Source: Sulfuricella sp.
GTDB taxonomy: Bacteria > Pseudomonadota > Gammaproteobacteria > Burkholderiales > Sulfuricellaceae
Direction of reading: 5' to 3'
Assembly: GCA_030696235.1 (NCBI GenBank)
Contig: JAUYSN010000454.1
Location: forward strand, 1 to 7,413
DNA: 7,413 nucleotides
Below are positions 1 through 6,239 of the stretch, in pieces. How positions within the stretch are numbered: position 1 is the stretch's first letter; each line of letters begins with the position of its first letter. The position numbers and the translations under genes are program-made. A model generated the notes under the pieces. It did not search any database and was not told where the DNA came from. It saw only the letters and a list, made by a program, of their open reading frames with translations.

Positions 1-2319
1 GCGTTCCTGGCGCCAGGTTTGCAGCTTGACGCCATCCCCTTCCCCGAATCGCAGGAGCACAGCGCCGTCGAAATCCGAACGGTACAGCCGGCTGCCCAGC
101 ACCCGGTAGCGCTCCACCACTTCCGGCTTGGGGTGGCCAAAGTGGTTGCGGTATCCCGCGGTAAAAATCACGATGGACGGATTGACCTGGCGGATGAACG
201 CCTCGGTGGAAGAGGTTTTGCTGCCGTGATGCGGCGCCACCAAGAGCGTGGCGGCCAGGGCATCGGGGGTGCGCGCGAGAATTTCCGCTTCCGATTCGCG
301 CTCGATATCGGCAGGCAACAGCACGCTGCCATAGGGCGAGGTGATTTTCAGCGTGCAGCCGCGGGCGTTCTTTCTGAGTCGCTCGTCGGCGTAACTTTCC
401 CAGCCTGGATGGAGCATTTCGAAGCGCACCCCGTCCCATTCCCAGGATTGGCCGGCGAAGCAGGGCAGCGACTTTCGGGCATGGGGCAGGATAGCGCTAT
501 CTGCTGGCAATGATGAAGCCAGCCAGCCGACCGGAACCGCATCCAGCACTGAAATCGCCCCGCCGCTGTGGTCGCTGTCGTCATGGGTCACGATCAGGCC
601 GTCGAGCCGCTTGATACCTGCGGCACGCAGATAAGGCACCACGATGCGGCTGCCGCTGTCGGCATCGGAGGTGTAGCGCGGGCCGGTATCGTAGAGCAGG
701 GCATGGTTTTGGGTCTGCACCACTACCGCCAGCCCCTGCCCGACATCCAGCACGCTAAGCCACAAGGCGCCCTGAGCGGGCTGCGGCGGCAGCACCAGGA
801 ACATCGGCACAAATCCCGCAGCACCCAGCCAGCGCGCCGGAAAGCCGCGCGGCAGCAGCAGCCAGAGGATGCCAAGCGCCGCCGCCAGCACCGTCCACAC
901 CGGCGGCGCGTGCTGCTGCCACACCGCATCCGGCATCTGGCTCAGCCATTCCAGCGCGGCCATGCACCACGCCATCACCTGGTGCGCCAGCAGCAGCGGA
1001 AAATCGAGCGGCAGAACCGCTCCCGCCAAGGTCAGCGGCACCACCACCAGGCTGATAACCGGGATGGCGAAAGCATTGGCCAGCGGCGAAACGATGGATA
1101 CCTGCTGGAACATCAGCAGCAAGGCCGGAACCAGGCCGAGCGTCACCGCCCACTGCACGCGAGCCCACTGGCGCGACCAGTGCGGCCTGCCGAGGCGCCC
1201 GACGCCGACGTAGAGGATCACCGCCACTGCGCCGAACGACAGCCAGAAACCGGGCGCGAATACCGCCCACGGATCAGGCACGACCACCGCCAGCAAGGCC
1301 AGCGCCAGCACCGACGAAGCCGAGCTGGCGCGCCCCAGCCACAGCGCCACTGCCACCACGGAGAGCATGTACAGGGTGCGCTGGGTCGGCACGCCGAAAC
1401 CCGACAGCAGCGCATAAAGCAAAGCCGCCAGGGCGCCCGCCACAGCCGCCGCCTTGCGTGCAGGCAGGCGCAGGGTGAGCCTCTGGCTGCGCCGCCACAA
1501 CCCGTAAACAAATGCAAATACCAGGCTGGAGATCATGGTGACGTGCAGCCCGGAGATGGACATCAGGTGGTTCACCCCGGTGCGCAGGAACACCTTCCAT
1601 TGATCGGGGGAAATCGCGTTCTGCTCGCCCACCGCTAGCGCCTTGAGCACACCGGCGTAGGGCCGATCGCCCAGCACAGCCTGAAACCGCTGGGCCACCC
1701 GCTCGCGCAGCATTTCGACGATATAGCCGGGACGATAGACGTGCTCTGCCAGGCGGCGGTTGCCGTCCTCCTGGCGCACATAGCCGGAGGCGCGGATGTT
1801 GCGTTCCAGCAACCACGCCTCGAAATCGAAACCGTTCGGATTGGCGTTGCCGTGCGGGCGCTTGAGGCGCACCGTCAGCTGCCAGCGCTCGCCGGCATGG
1901 AAATCGGGCGGCGCAACGTCTGATGCTTTCTTGCCGAAACCCTCGCTGTAGGCAGTGAGCTGGATGCGATGGGGCACGACCGCTTCCAGCGTTTTCACGC
2001 GCTCGACGTCGAACGTAAAGCGCAGCCCGCGTTCGGTTTCCACCGGCAGGCCCGCCACCACGCCGACCACCTGGATGTCGCGCCCTTCCCAGACGGAAGG
2101 CAGCGCATCGGTCAGCCGCAACTGGGCCATGAAGGCGGCCCAGAAGAAACCGAGCCCGAGAAAGAACACCTTGGCCAGCAGCCCACGTGGCGCCGCCGGA
2201 AGGAAACGGCCTGCCAGCCACAAAAGCAGCAGCAGGCCAACCCAGGCCAGACCGGGTAGCGCCGCCTGCTGTTGCAGCAGCCAGATACCCAGGACGAAGG
2301 CGAGTATATTGGTGCGCAT
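1..2319 (-). CDS. comEC: ComEC/Rec2 family DNA internalization channel (3' end cut by window edge)
   Basis: My translation of the minus strand is open from an ATG at 2319 to base 1, giving 773 residues with no stop, so the gene runs off the left edge and lacks only a short C-terminus compared with the usual 750-800 residues. Residues 1-60 carry hydrophobic helices. An OB-fold/DUF4131 region follows and ends in the typical NPNGFDFEAWLLERNIRASG. The competence membrane domain covers roughly 215-500, with SISGLHVTM around H259. A metallo-beta-lactamase-like domain starts near 516 (LDVGQG), with the metal motif HDDSDH at 579-584 and PHHGS at 696-700. In the family, this protein carries single-stranded DNA across the inner membrane during transformation. 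An in-frame TAA lies two codons before the ATG, which supports this start, although no good Shine-Dalgarno sequence is visible. The gene is divergent from the DUF2062 gene and shows no frameshift. Confidence 0.96.
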   Translation of the reverse strand, partial: MRTNILAFVLGIWLLQQQAALPGLAWVGLLLLLWLAGRFLPAAPRGLLAKVFFLGLGFFWAAFMAQLRLTDALPSVWEGRDIQVVGVVAGLPVETERGLRFTFDVERVKTLEAVVPHRIQLTAYSEGFGKKASDVAPPDFHAGERWQLTVRLKRPHGNANPNGFDFEAWLLERNIRASGYVRQEDGNRRLAEHVYRPGYIVEMLRERVAQRFQAVLGDRPYAGVLKALAVGEQNAISPDQWKVFLRTGVNHLMSISGLHVTMISSLVFAFVYGLWRRSQRLTLRLPARKAAAVAGALAALLYALLSGFGVPTQRTLYMLSVVAVALWLGRASSASSVLALALLAVVVPDPWAVFAPGFWLSFGAVAVILYVGVGRLGRPHWSRQWARVQWAVTLGLVPALLLMFQQVSIVSPLANAFAIPVISLVVVPLTLAGAVLPLDFPLLLAHQVMAWCMAALEWLSQMPDAVWQQHAPPVWTVLAAALGILWLLLPRGFPARWLGAAGFVPMFLVLPPQPAQGALWLSVLDVGQGLAVVVQTQNHALLYDTGPRYTSDADSGSRIVVPYLRAAGIKRLDGLIVTHDDSDHSGGAISVLDAVPVGWLASSLPADSAILPHARKSLPCFAGQSWEWDGVRFEMLHPGWESYADERLRKNARGCTLKITSPYGSVLLPADIERESEAEILARTPDALAATLLVAPHHGSKTSSTEAFIRQVNPSIVIFTAGYRNHFGHPKPEVVERYRVLGSRLYRSDFDGAVLLRFGEGDGVKLQTWRQER

Positions 2320-2339
2320 ATTTTAAGATAGAATCAATT
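2320..2339. promoter_or_regulatory. 20-base divergent start region of comEC and the DUF2062 gene
   Basis: Only 20 bases, AT-rich against the surroundings, separate the comEC start (2319, minus) from the DUF2062 start (2340, plus). A -10-like TAGAAT lies at 2329-2334 on the plus strand and TAAAAT at 2325-2320 on the minus strand, but neither has a convincing -35 at a standard distance. Neither gene has a clear Shine-Dalgarno sequence. The promoters must either sit inside the neighbouring coding sequence or give leaderless or near-leaderless transcripts. The assignment rests on gene layout and weak motifs only. Confidence 0.3.
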
Positions 2340-2891
2340 ATGCCGCGAAAACACCTGAGGAAGTTTCTGCCCAGCGCCCACAGTATGAGGGAGCACAGGC
2401 ATCTGCGCCGTTTTGGCCCGCTGCTGAGCCATCCCAACCTGTGGCACCTGAACCGCCACTCTGTCGCTGGCGGCGTGGCGGTGGGCCTGTTCACCGGCTT
2501 GATTCCGGGGCCGGTGCAGATGCTGTTCGCCGCAATTTTCGCCGTGGCGTTCCGCGTCAACCTGCCGGTGGCGGTAGTCACCACTTTTTACACCAATCCG
2601 CTCACCTTCGTCCCGCTCTATCTGCTCGCTTATGAAGTCGGCGCGTTCGTGACCGGCAGGAGCAACGGCATACACAACCTGTACACTGAATTCCAGGCAG
2701 AAAGTCTGGCTGACTGGCTACCCGCCTTCTTCAACTGGCTGGGCTCACTCGGCATGCCGCTGCTGGTTGGGGTTCCCATCCTAGCCTCGATCTTTTCGGT
2801 GTGTGGTTATTTCCTGGTGCGCGGGCTGTGGCGGCTGCATGTCGTGATCAGTTGGCGGCGACGGCAAAGAAAAAGAAGTCCTGAGTCCTGA
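2340..2891 (+). CDS. DUF2062 domain membrane protein
   Basis: This gene encodes 183 residues. The N-terminus is basic (MPRKHLRKFLPS), followed by FGPLLSHPNLWHLNRHSVAGG and the family signature GLFTGLIPGPVQM near 49-61. Hydrophobic segments lie at roughly 42-70, 75-105 and 137-164, and TNPLT is at 85-89, all typical of DUF2062 inner-membrane proteins. The biochemical function of the family is not established; some members are annotated as close to glycosyltransferases, but nothing here supports a specific role. The ATG at 2340 was chosen because the family starts with MPRK-like sequence; the frame is open further upstream, but that would overlap comEC. The last four residues (SPES) and the stop are encoded by the 7-base repeat array that begins at 2877, so the tail may have been changed by the repeat. 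Confidence 0.9.
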   Translation: MPRKHLRKFLPSAHSMREHRHLRRFGPLLSHPNLWHLNRHSVAGGVAVGLFTGLIPGPVQMLFAAIFAVAFRVNLPVAVVTTFYTNPLTFVPLYLLAYEVGAFVTGRSNGIHNLYTEFQAESLADWLPAFFNWLGSLGMPLLVGVPILASIFSVCGYFLVRGLWRLHVVISWRRRQRKRSPES

Positions 2892-2953
2892 GTGGAAAGT
2901 CCTGAGAGGGTACGCGTTTTACTTGGGACTCAGCACTCAGCACTCAGGACTCC
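2877..2953. repeat. Inverted array of 7-base repeats (AGTCCTG type) between convergent genes
   Basis: On the plus strand, heptamers AGTCCTG, AGTCCTG, AGTGGAA and AGTCCTG run from 2877 to 2904. The opposite arm, GGACTCA, GCACTCA, GCACTCA and GGACTCC, runs from 2926 to 2953. Bases 2877-2893 can pair with 2935-2951 with one mismatch in 17, giving a long hairpin with a loop of about 41 bases. The DUF2062 stop (2889-2891) and the lolD stop (2930-2932) both lie inside it, so the final codons of both proteins come from repeat sequence. It could act as a two-way transcription terminator or as an mRNA 3'-end stabiliser, but there is no clear T-tract. Its architecture matches the GTGAGG arrays at 3608 and 6156, although the heptamer differs. 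Confidence 0.85.
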
Positions 2954-3697
2954 ATCCACCAGTTTGAGCACGCGCTGGGTGCGTGCGGCCAGCGCAGGGT
3001 CATGGGTAACGATGATGAAGCTGGTGCCAAGCTCCCGGTTCAGTTCCAGCATCAGGTCGAACACCCCTTCTGCGGTATGGCGGTCGAGATTGCCGGTCGG
3101 CTCGTCCGCCAGCACGCAGGCCGGGCGTGTCACCAGGGCACGAGCCACCGCGGCGCGCTGGCGTTCGCCGCCGGAGAGTTCACCAGGAGTGTGGCTGAGT
3201 CGATGCCCCAGGCCGACCTGCTTGAGCATCTCCGCCGCTTGCTCATACGCAGCATCCGGCTTCATGCGCCGAATCAGGAGCGGCATGGCGACATTTTCCA
3301 GCGCGGAAAACTCCGGCAGCAGGTGGTGGAACTGGTAAATGAAGCCGAGCGACCGGTTGCGCAGGCTGCTGCGTTCGGACTCACCCAGTTCACGGACGTT
3401 TCGCCCCATGATAGCGACCTCGCCCGAGGTGGCATCATCCAGCCCGCCCAGCAGGTGCAGCAGCGTGCTTTTACCGGAGCCTGACGTACCCACGATCGCC
3501 ACCCGCTCGCCCTGCGCGATTTCCAGGTTCACGCCGAGCAACACCGGCACTTCCACCTTGCCCTGGTGGAAAACCTTGTGCAGATTGGTGCAGGAAAGCA
3601 CACTTCCGTGAGGGGTGAGGGGTGAGGAGTGAGGGGAAAAACCCTCGCCCCCCACGGTCGCCATCGCCTCACGCCTCACGCCTATCTCCTCACTCAT
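2930..3697 (-). CDS. lolD: Lipoprotein-releasing system ATP-binding protein LolD
   Basis: This 255-residue ABC ATPase shows Walker [10 protein letters not shown] (70-78), Q-loop Q122, signature LSGGE (164-168), Walker B VLADEP (195-200), D-loop GNLD (202-205) and H-loop H222. In the family it hydrolyses ATP at the cytoplasmic face to drive LolC/E-type permeases, which release outer-membrane lipoproteins to the periplasmic carrier LolA. The core similarity begins at about residue 33 ([11 protein letters not shown]). The first 32 or so residues are unusual and are encoded by a GTGAGG heptamer array, making the protein about 25-30 residues longer than typical LolD. The ATG at 3697 is kept because GGAGG lies 9 bases upstream and the ATGA overlaps the endonuclease stop. 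A GTG at residue 33 is the alternative start but has no visible ribosome binding site. The C-terminal GVLSAEC is also repeat-derived. Confidence 0.95.
   Translation of the reverse strand: MSEEIGVRREAMATVGGEGFSPHSSPLTPHGSVLSCTNLHKVFHQGKVEVPVLLGVNLEIAQGERVAIVGTSGSGKSTLLHLLGGLDDATSGEVAIMGRNVRELGESERSSLRNRSLGFIYQFHHLLPEFSALENVAMPLLIRRMKPDAAYEQAAEMLKQVGLGHRLSHTPGELSGGERQRAAVARALVTRPACVLADEPTGNLDRHTAEGVFDLMLELNRELGTSFIIVTHDPALAARTQRVLKLVDGVLSAEC
3608..3693. repeat. Inverted GTGAGGN heptamer array at the lolD start
   Basis: The plus-strand arm is four consecutive heptamers, GTGAGGG, GTGAGGG, GTGAGGA and GTGAGGG (3608-3635). After a spacer (3636-3658), the minus-strand arm reads GTGAGGA, GATAGGC, GTGAGGC, GTGAGGC and GATGGCG from 3693 down to 3659. 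The arms are complementary and can form a hairpin. The array starts one base after the lolD ATG codon's following A and is translated as the LolD N-terminal extension. A degenerate relative occupies the same place at the methyltransferase start (6156-6235). Confidence 0.85.
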
Positions 3698-3716
3698 AAC
3701 GTAACGCCTCCATCGG
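3690..3716 (-). pseudogene. Remnant of a lolC 3' end inside the endonuclease/lolD junction
   Basis: On the minus strand from 3716 to 3690, in a frame not used by the endonuclease gene, the codons read [12 protein letters not shown]. The intact lolC ends P-A-E-A-L-R-Y-E-stop at 6258-6232. By eye 21 of 27 bases match, and all but one of the codon differences are synonymous (TTA CGT against TTG AGA for Leu-Arg; TGA against TAA for stop). The segment sits just where lolC would end if it directly preceded lolD. I read it as the ancestral, or a second, lolC terminus displaced by the R-M insertion. It is short, so the call depends on its position as well as its identity. Confidence 0.75.
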
Positions 3717-4662
3717 AGCTCTCATAGGGGCCAAGGAATCGGTCGCCGTTGAAATGAATGAGGTGAGACGGAGCCTCTGCCACCCACACTTCAGTTTCCC
3801 AGGCAATTTCGCCAAGATAACGGGCCATGAGCGCGCGGGAAGGGAATGCCGTCACATAAACAAGCCCGGCAGACGAACCAGCAAACAGCCGGGCCAGCTC
3901 GTCATGGCGTTTCCCATTGACCGGGCCGTGACTGGTGACTGATTCGACCAGGAGCAGCCAATTACGGTCAGGATAATAGATTACGACATCCGGCATCTTG
4001 CCATGGGAATCCACGGTCACGCCCAGCTTGGCCAACAGGGCATGATCGAAGTAACCCCATTTATCACCAGTATCCCCGGCGTAGATCAGGACACCCCCTG
4101 GCACGAAGCGCGGTCCGAATTTTTCGATAATCGCTTTGATCAACTCGCTATGCTCGCCTGGGCTTAATTGAATCTTGCTACCGGACGTAATTTTCACCGG
4201 GACGCGATTCAAATCCCGTGCCTTCGCATACCGAGCGACTAGCGTTTGACGGATCGAGAGATATGCCGCCAGTTTCTTCGCCCATGCCTTCGTGCCAAAA
4301 GTCCGCAGCAAGGCAAGCGCCTCTGGTTCAATCTGATAAACGAATTTCGGGCTATTGACAGGACGTAATGGCTTGTCCGGGTTGGGAATCGCCATCCCGG
4401 CATCGACAAACTGATGAACTGTCTGACGACGAAACGTTTCTCGCGTATTCGGCTTGTAAACTGCTCCATAGTGGTCGCGACTGAATTCCATCATCGGCGT
4501 AATGCCGATCAGCGGATTATCGGCCTGCCGCCATGACTTGCCTGGCAGGAGATTTACCAAGGCCAACAGGCAGAGAGCGGAACGCTCATTCTGCTGCGCA
4601 CGCGGAAAGCCAAGCGCAACAAGAATTTTCAACGCATCGTCAATGTTTTTATGTTCACTCAC
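3694..4662 (-). CDS. Type II restriction endonuclease, BsuBI/PstI family
   Basis: This 322-residue protein is close in length to R.BsuBI and R.PstI (about 316-326). An N-terminal helical, winged-helix-like specificity region (about 1-140, including [20 protein letters not shown] at 57-76) precedes the catalytic part. That part contains YAGDTGDK (194-201), KMPDVVIYY (222-230; P224, D225) and [17 protein letters not shown] (236-252; E240), then the typical C-terminal [12 protein letters not shown] (302-313). Characterised members cut CTGCAG; the same site here is inferred from family membership. The start is GTG at 4662, overlapping the methyltransferase stop by GTGA, with a weak GGAA upstream. 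The last residues (about 314-322, ESSDGGVTL) go past the family's usual end and partly read through a lolC remnant out of frame. The stop overlaps the lolD ATG by four bases. No controller (C) gene is present. Confidence 0.95.
   Translation of the reverse strand: MSEHKNIDDALKILVALGFPRAQQNERSALCLLALVNLLPGKSWRQADNPLIGITPMMEFSRDHYGAVYKPNTRETFRRQTVHQFVDAGMAIPNPDKPLRPVNSPKFVYQIEPEALALLRTFGTKAWAKKLAAYLSIRQTLVARYAKARDLNRVPVKITSGSKIQLSPGEHSELIKAIIEKFGPRFVPGGVLIYAGDTGDKWGYFDHALLAKLGVTVDSHGKMPDVVIYYPDRNWLLLVESVTSHGPVNGKRHDELARLFAGSSAGLVYVTAFPSRALMARYLGEIAWETEVWVAEAPSHLIHFNGDRFLGPYESSDGGVTL
3707..3711 (-). promoter_or_regulatory. Ribosome binding site of lolD
   Basis: GGAGG (3711-3707 on the minus strand) lies 9 bases before the ATG at 3697. 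It is within the lolC-tail remnant and inside the endonuclease coding sequence. It supports the long N-terminal form of LolD and translational coupling to the upstream gene. Confidence 0.7.
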
Positions 4663-6239
4663 ACCATGCTTTCCAGTTTGGCATCGATCCGCTCCTGCGA
4701 CAGCTCGTCTTGCTCCTTCGCCCAGCGGCCAAGCGCAATCAGCGCATCACGGCTAGGGTACTTCATCAGCCTCAAGTCGGTCGCGTTGACTTGGGTATGC
4801 CCGCTAAATCGGCGGAAACACTCGTCAATTGCCGTGGAGTTAAAAAACACCACCAAGCCCCGCGCCAGCTCTTCCAGCAAACCTTGCTTGCGCTGATGGA
4901 AAACATTCAGATGGTTTTCAAAACCCAAAAGTGGAGCGTCGAACACATCCGGGCAAACCACGCTCGCCACGATGCGGCGCTTTTCCTCCTTGGACGAGAA
5001 ACGCCGTACCACGGCATAGAAACCGTTCGGGTAAAGCAACTTGTCGGTTTCCGGGTGGCGCATCAGCGCGTTGGGCTTCTTCATCCCCGGCTTCGGCCAC
5101 TCGATGGATAGCCCAGTGAAATGGCCGGGATAGAGCAAGGGAACGGCACCCGTCTCCGGCATTTCGCGCAGATGCTCCCTAACCCGGAAATCGACAACCG
5201 GCCCGGTCGACACCTCGACGCCAATATCCGCCAACGAGTAGCAAAAGACCGGGGACAGCGCCATGGAGTTATATTCCGGGGAAGTCGGAACGTGAATAAA
5301 GCGCTCGGCGACACCGGGAAAAACGATTTGGTCAAATGGGTAAACATGAGTCGTATAGTCGGAAAAGCTGTCGTCGGTTGATGTGGAAACCGTCACGTCG
5401 CCCTGCTGGCCACCGCGCTCAAGCAGGATAATGACGTTTTCCTGCAATACTTTGTCGTCCTTGAAAGCTTTGTCCCGTGAGGCAAACAGGTGCATATGCC
5501 GGATCACCGCGCGCTCAAGGATGAATTCGCGGAATGGTTGGTAATAGGGGCCGTTGCAGAAACTACGAGGAATAATGGCAACGATTTGACCGCCCAGGTC
5601 CATCAACGCCAAGGCTAGCGCAACAAAAGCCGAATACAGATTAACCGTTTCGATACCGACCTGACGAAGCAAGAACCGATGGCGCGAATCGCTATTAATC
5701 TTTTTGTAAGGCGGATTAAGGATGGCAAAATTGAATTTTTCGGTTATTCCGAACTGGATTTGGTTGATGGCGCTTTCAATAAAATCGCTCCGGACCAGGT
5801 CGGCAGCAAACTTTATTCCGACATCGGAGAACAACTGCCGATAAGTCTCGATTTCCTTGGCAAGGTAAGAAGCCAGAAGATCGTCGAGCTCATACAATGT
5901 AACCGAAACATCAGATATCCGTAGCTTGGATTTTCTCACCTTTTCCAAAAAAGCAACTGTCAGTGACCCGACCCCAGCACCGGCGTCGAGAAGCCGGATG
6001 GATGAGCAATTAGACAAATCGAAAAGTCCCGCCATAAAATCCGCAGTACAGCGGGGCGTCATAAACTGGCCAAAATCCGCGCGTCTACCGGGGTTAAGCT
6101 GGGAAGATGCCTCAAGGCGTGCCTTCTCGATTCGAGGCTGGCAATTTTCCAGTTGGTGAGGGGTGCGGGGTAATAAATGAGGTGTAACAACCCCCGCACC
6201 GCTTTTGACTTCGCTCCTCACTCCCGCCCCCTTACTCAT
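4659..6239 (-). CDS. Adenine-N6 DNA methyltransferase of the R-M system (M.PstI/M.BsuBI-like)
   Basis: This 526-residue protein (M.PstI is about 507) has the gamma-class motif order: motif X FGQFMTP (56-62), S-adenosylmethionine motif I DAGAGVGS (85-92), acidic YELDD (116-120), SDF (151-153), and catalytic motif IV NPPY (175-178). A long C-terminal target-recognition half follows. It is expected to methylate the adenine of the endonuclease's site, probably CTGCAG, and so protect the host. Family-like sequence begins near residue 34 (QPRIEKARLEASSQLNPGRR). The first 30 or so residues are encoded by a heptamer repeat array and resemble the LolD N-terminus (MS..., GVRxE, PHxxPxTPH). The ATG at 6239 has GGAGG 9 bases upstream and overlaps the lolC stop by 8 bases; no later in-frame ATG precedes motif X. 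The gene stands before the endonuclease gene in the operon. Confidence 0.95.
   Translation of the reverse strand: MSKGAGVRSEVKSGAGVVTPHLLPRTPHQLENCQPRIEKARLEASSQLNPGRRADFGQFMTPRCTADFMAGLFDLSNCSSIRLLDAGAGVGSLTVAFLEKVRKSKLRISDVSVTLYELDDLLASYLAKEIETYRQLFSDVGIKFAADLVRSDFIESAINQIQFGITEKFNFAILNPPYKKINSDSRHRFLLRQVGIETVNLYSAFVALALALMDLGGQIVAIIPRSFCNGPYYQPFREFILERAVIRHMHLFASRDKAFKDDKVLQENVIILLERGGQQGDVTVSTSTDDSFSDYTTHVYPFDQIVFPGVAERFIHVPTSPEYNSMALSPVFCYSLADIGVEVSTGPVVDFRVREHLREMPETGAVPLLYPGHFTGLSIEWPKPGMKKPNALMRHPETDKLLYPNGFYAVVRRFSSKEEKRRIVASVVCPDVFDAPLLGFENHLNVFHQRKQGLLEELARGLVVFFNSTAIDECFRRFSGHTQVNATDLRLMKYPSRDALIALGRWAKEQDELSQERIDAKLESMV
6156..6235. repeat. Degenerate inverted heptamer array at the methyltransferase start
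   Basis: Plus-strand heptads GTGAGGG, GTGCGGG, GTAATAA and ATGAGGT run from 6156 to 6183. The minus strand reads GTAAGGG, GGCGGGA and GTGAGGA from 6235 to 6215, then decays. Size, position after ATGA and inverted layout match the array at 3608-3693, but the units are more diverged. It is translated as the first 30 or so residues of the methyltransferase, and its first heptad supplies the lolC stop codon TAA. Confidence 0.7.

Larger units (their letters stand above)
3694..6239 (-). mobile_element. R-M gene pair inserted between lolC and lolD
   Basis: The two R-M genes interrupt a gene pair that is normally adjacent. They are flanked by imperfect direct repeats made of a lolC tail, a GGAGG site, ATGAGT and a GTGAGG heptamer array (about 6156-6258 and 3608-3716). 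Base composition is lower than in the flanks: one 60-base stretch counted at 35% GC (5701-5760) and one at 52% (4081-4140), against 70% in comEC (1381-1440). No transposase, integrase or short terminal inverted repeat is visible. It is therefore best described as a horizontally acquired cassette with a target-like duplication, not a known element class. Confidence 0.7.

Noticed and set aside
568..1638. Long plus-strand open frame opposite comEC, rich in His, Gln and Arg
   Set aside because: This is the usual antisense shadow of a GC-rich gene; comEC on the other strand has intact domains and catalytic motifs.
1..2319. Possible frameshifted or broken comEC, as no single ATG-to-stop frame is contained in the window
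   Set aside because: Manual translation shows one uninterrupted 773-codon frame; it simply lacks a stop because the gene continues past base 1.
1274..2584. Long minus-strand open frame overlapping comEC and the DUF2062 start
   Set aside because: Its product is an Arg/Ala/Gly-rich shadow with no family features. The adjacent frame on the same strand gives a clean ComEC from 2319 to the window edge.
2877..2953. CRISPR-like or tRNA-like structure in the repeats
   Set aside because: Units are 7 bases, tandem and inverted with no unique spacers, and there is no cloverleaf or CCA-type acceptor.
4640..4670. Controller (C) protein gene or C-box between methyltransferase and endonuclease
   Set aside because: The two genes overlap by four bases, so there is no room, and no small helix-turn-helix frame or paired operator is visible.
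4533..5111. Plus-strand open frame opposite the R-M junction
   Set aside because: It lies across well-supported minus-strand methyltransferase and endonuclease coding sequence and has no recognisable features.
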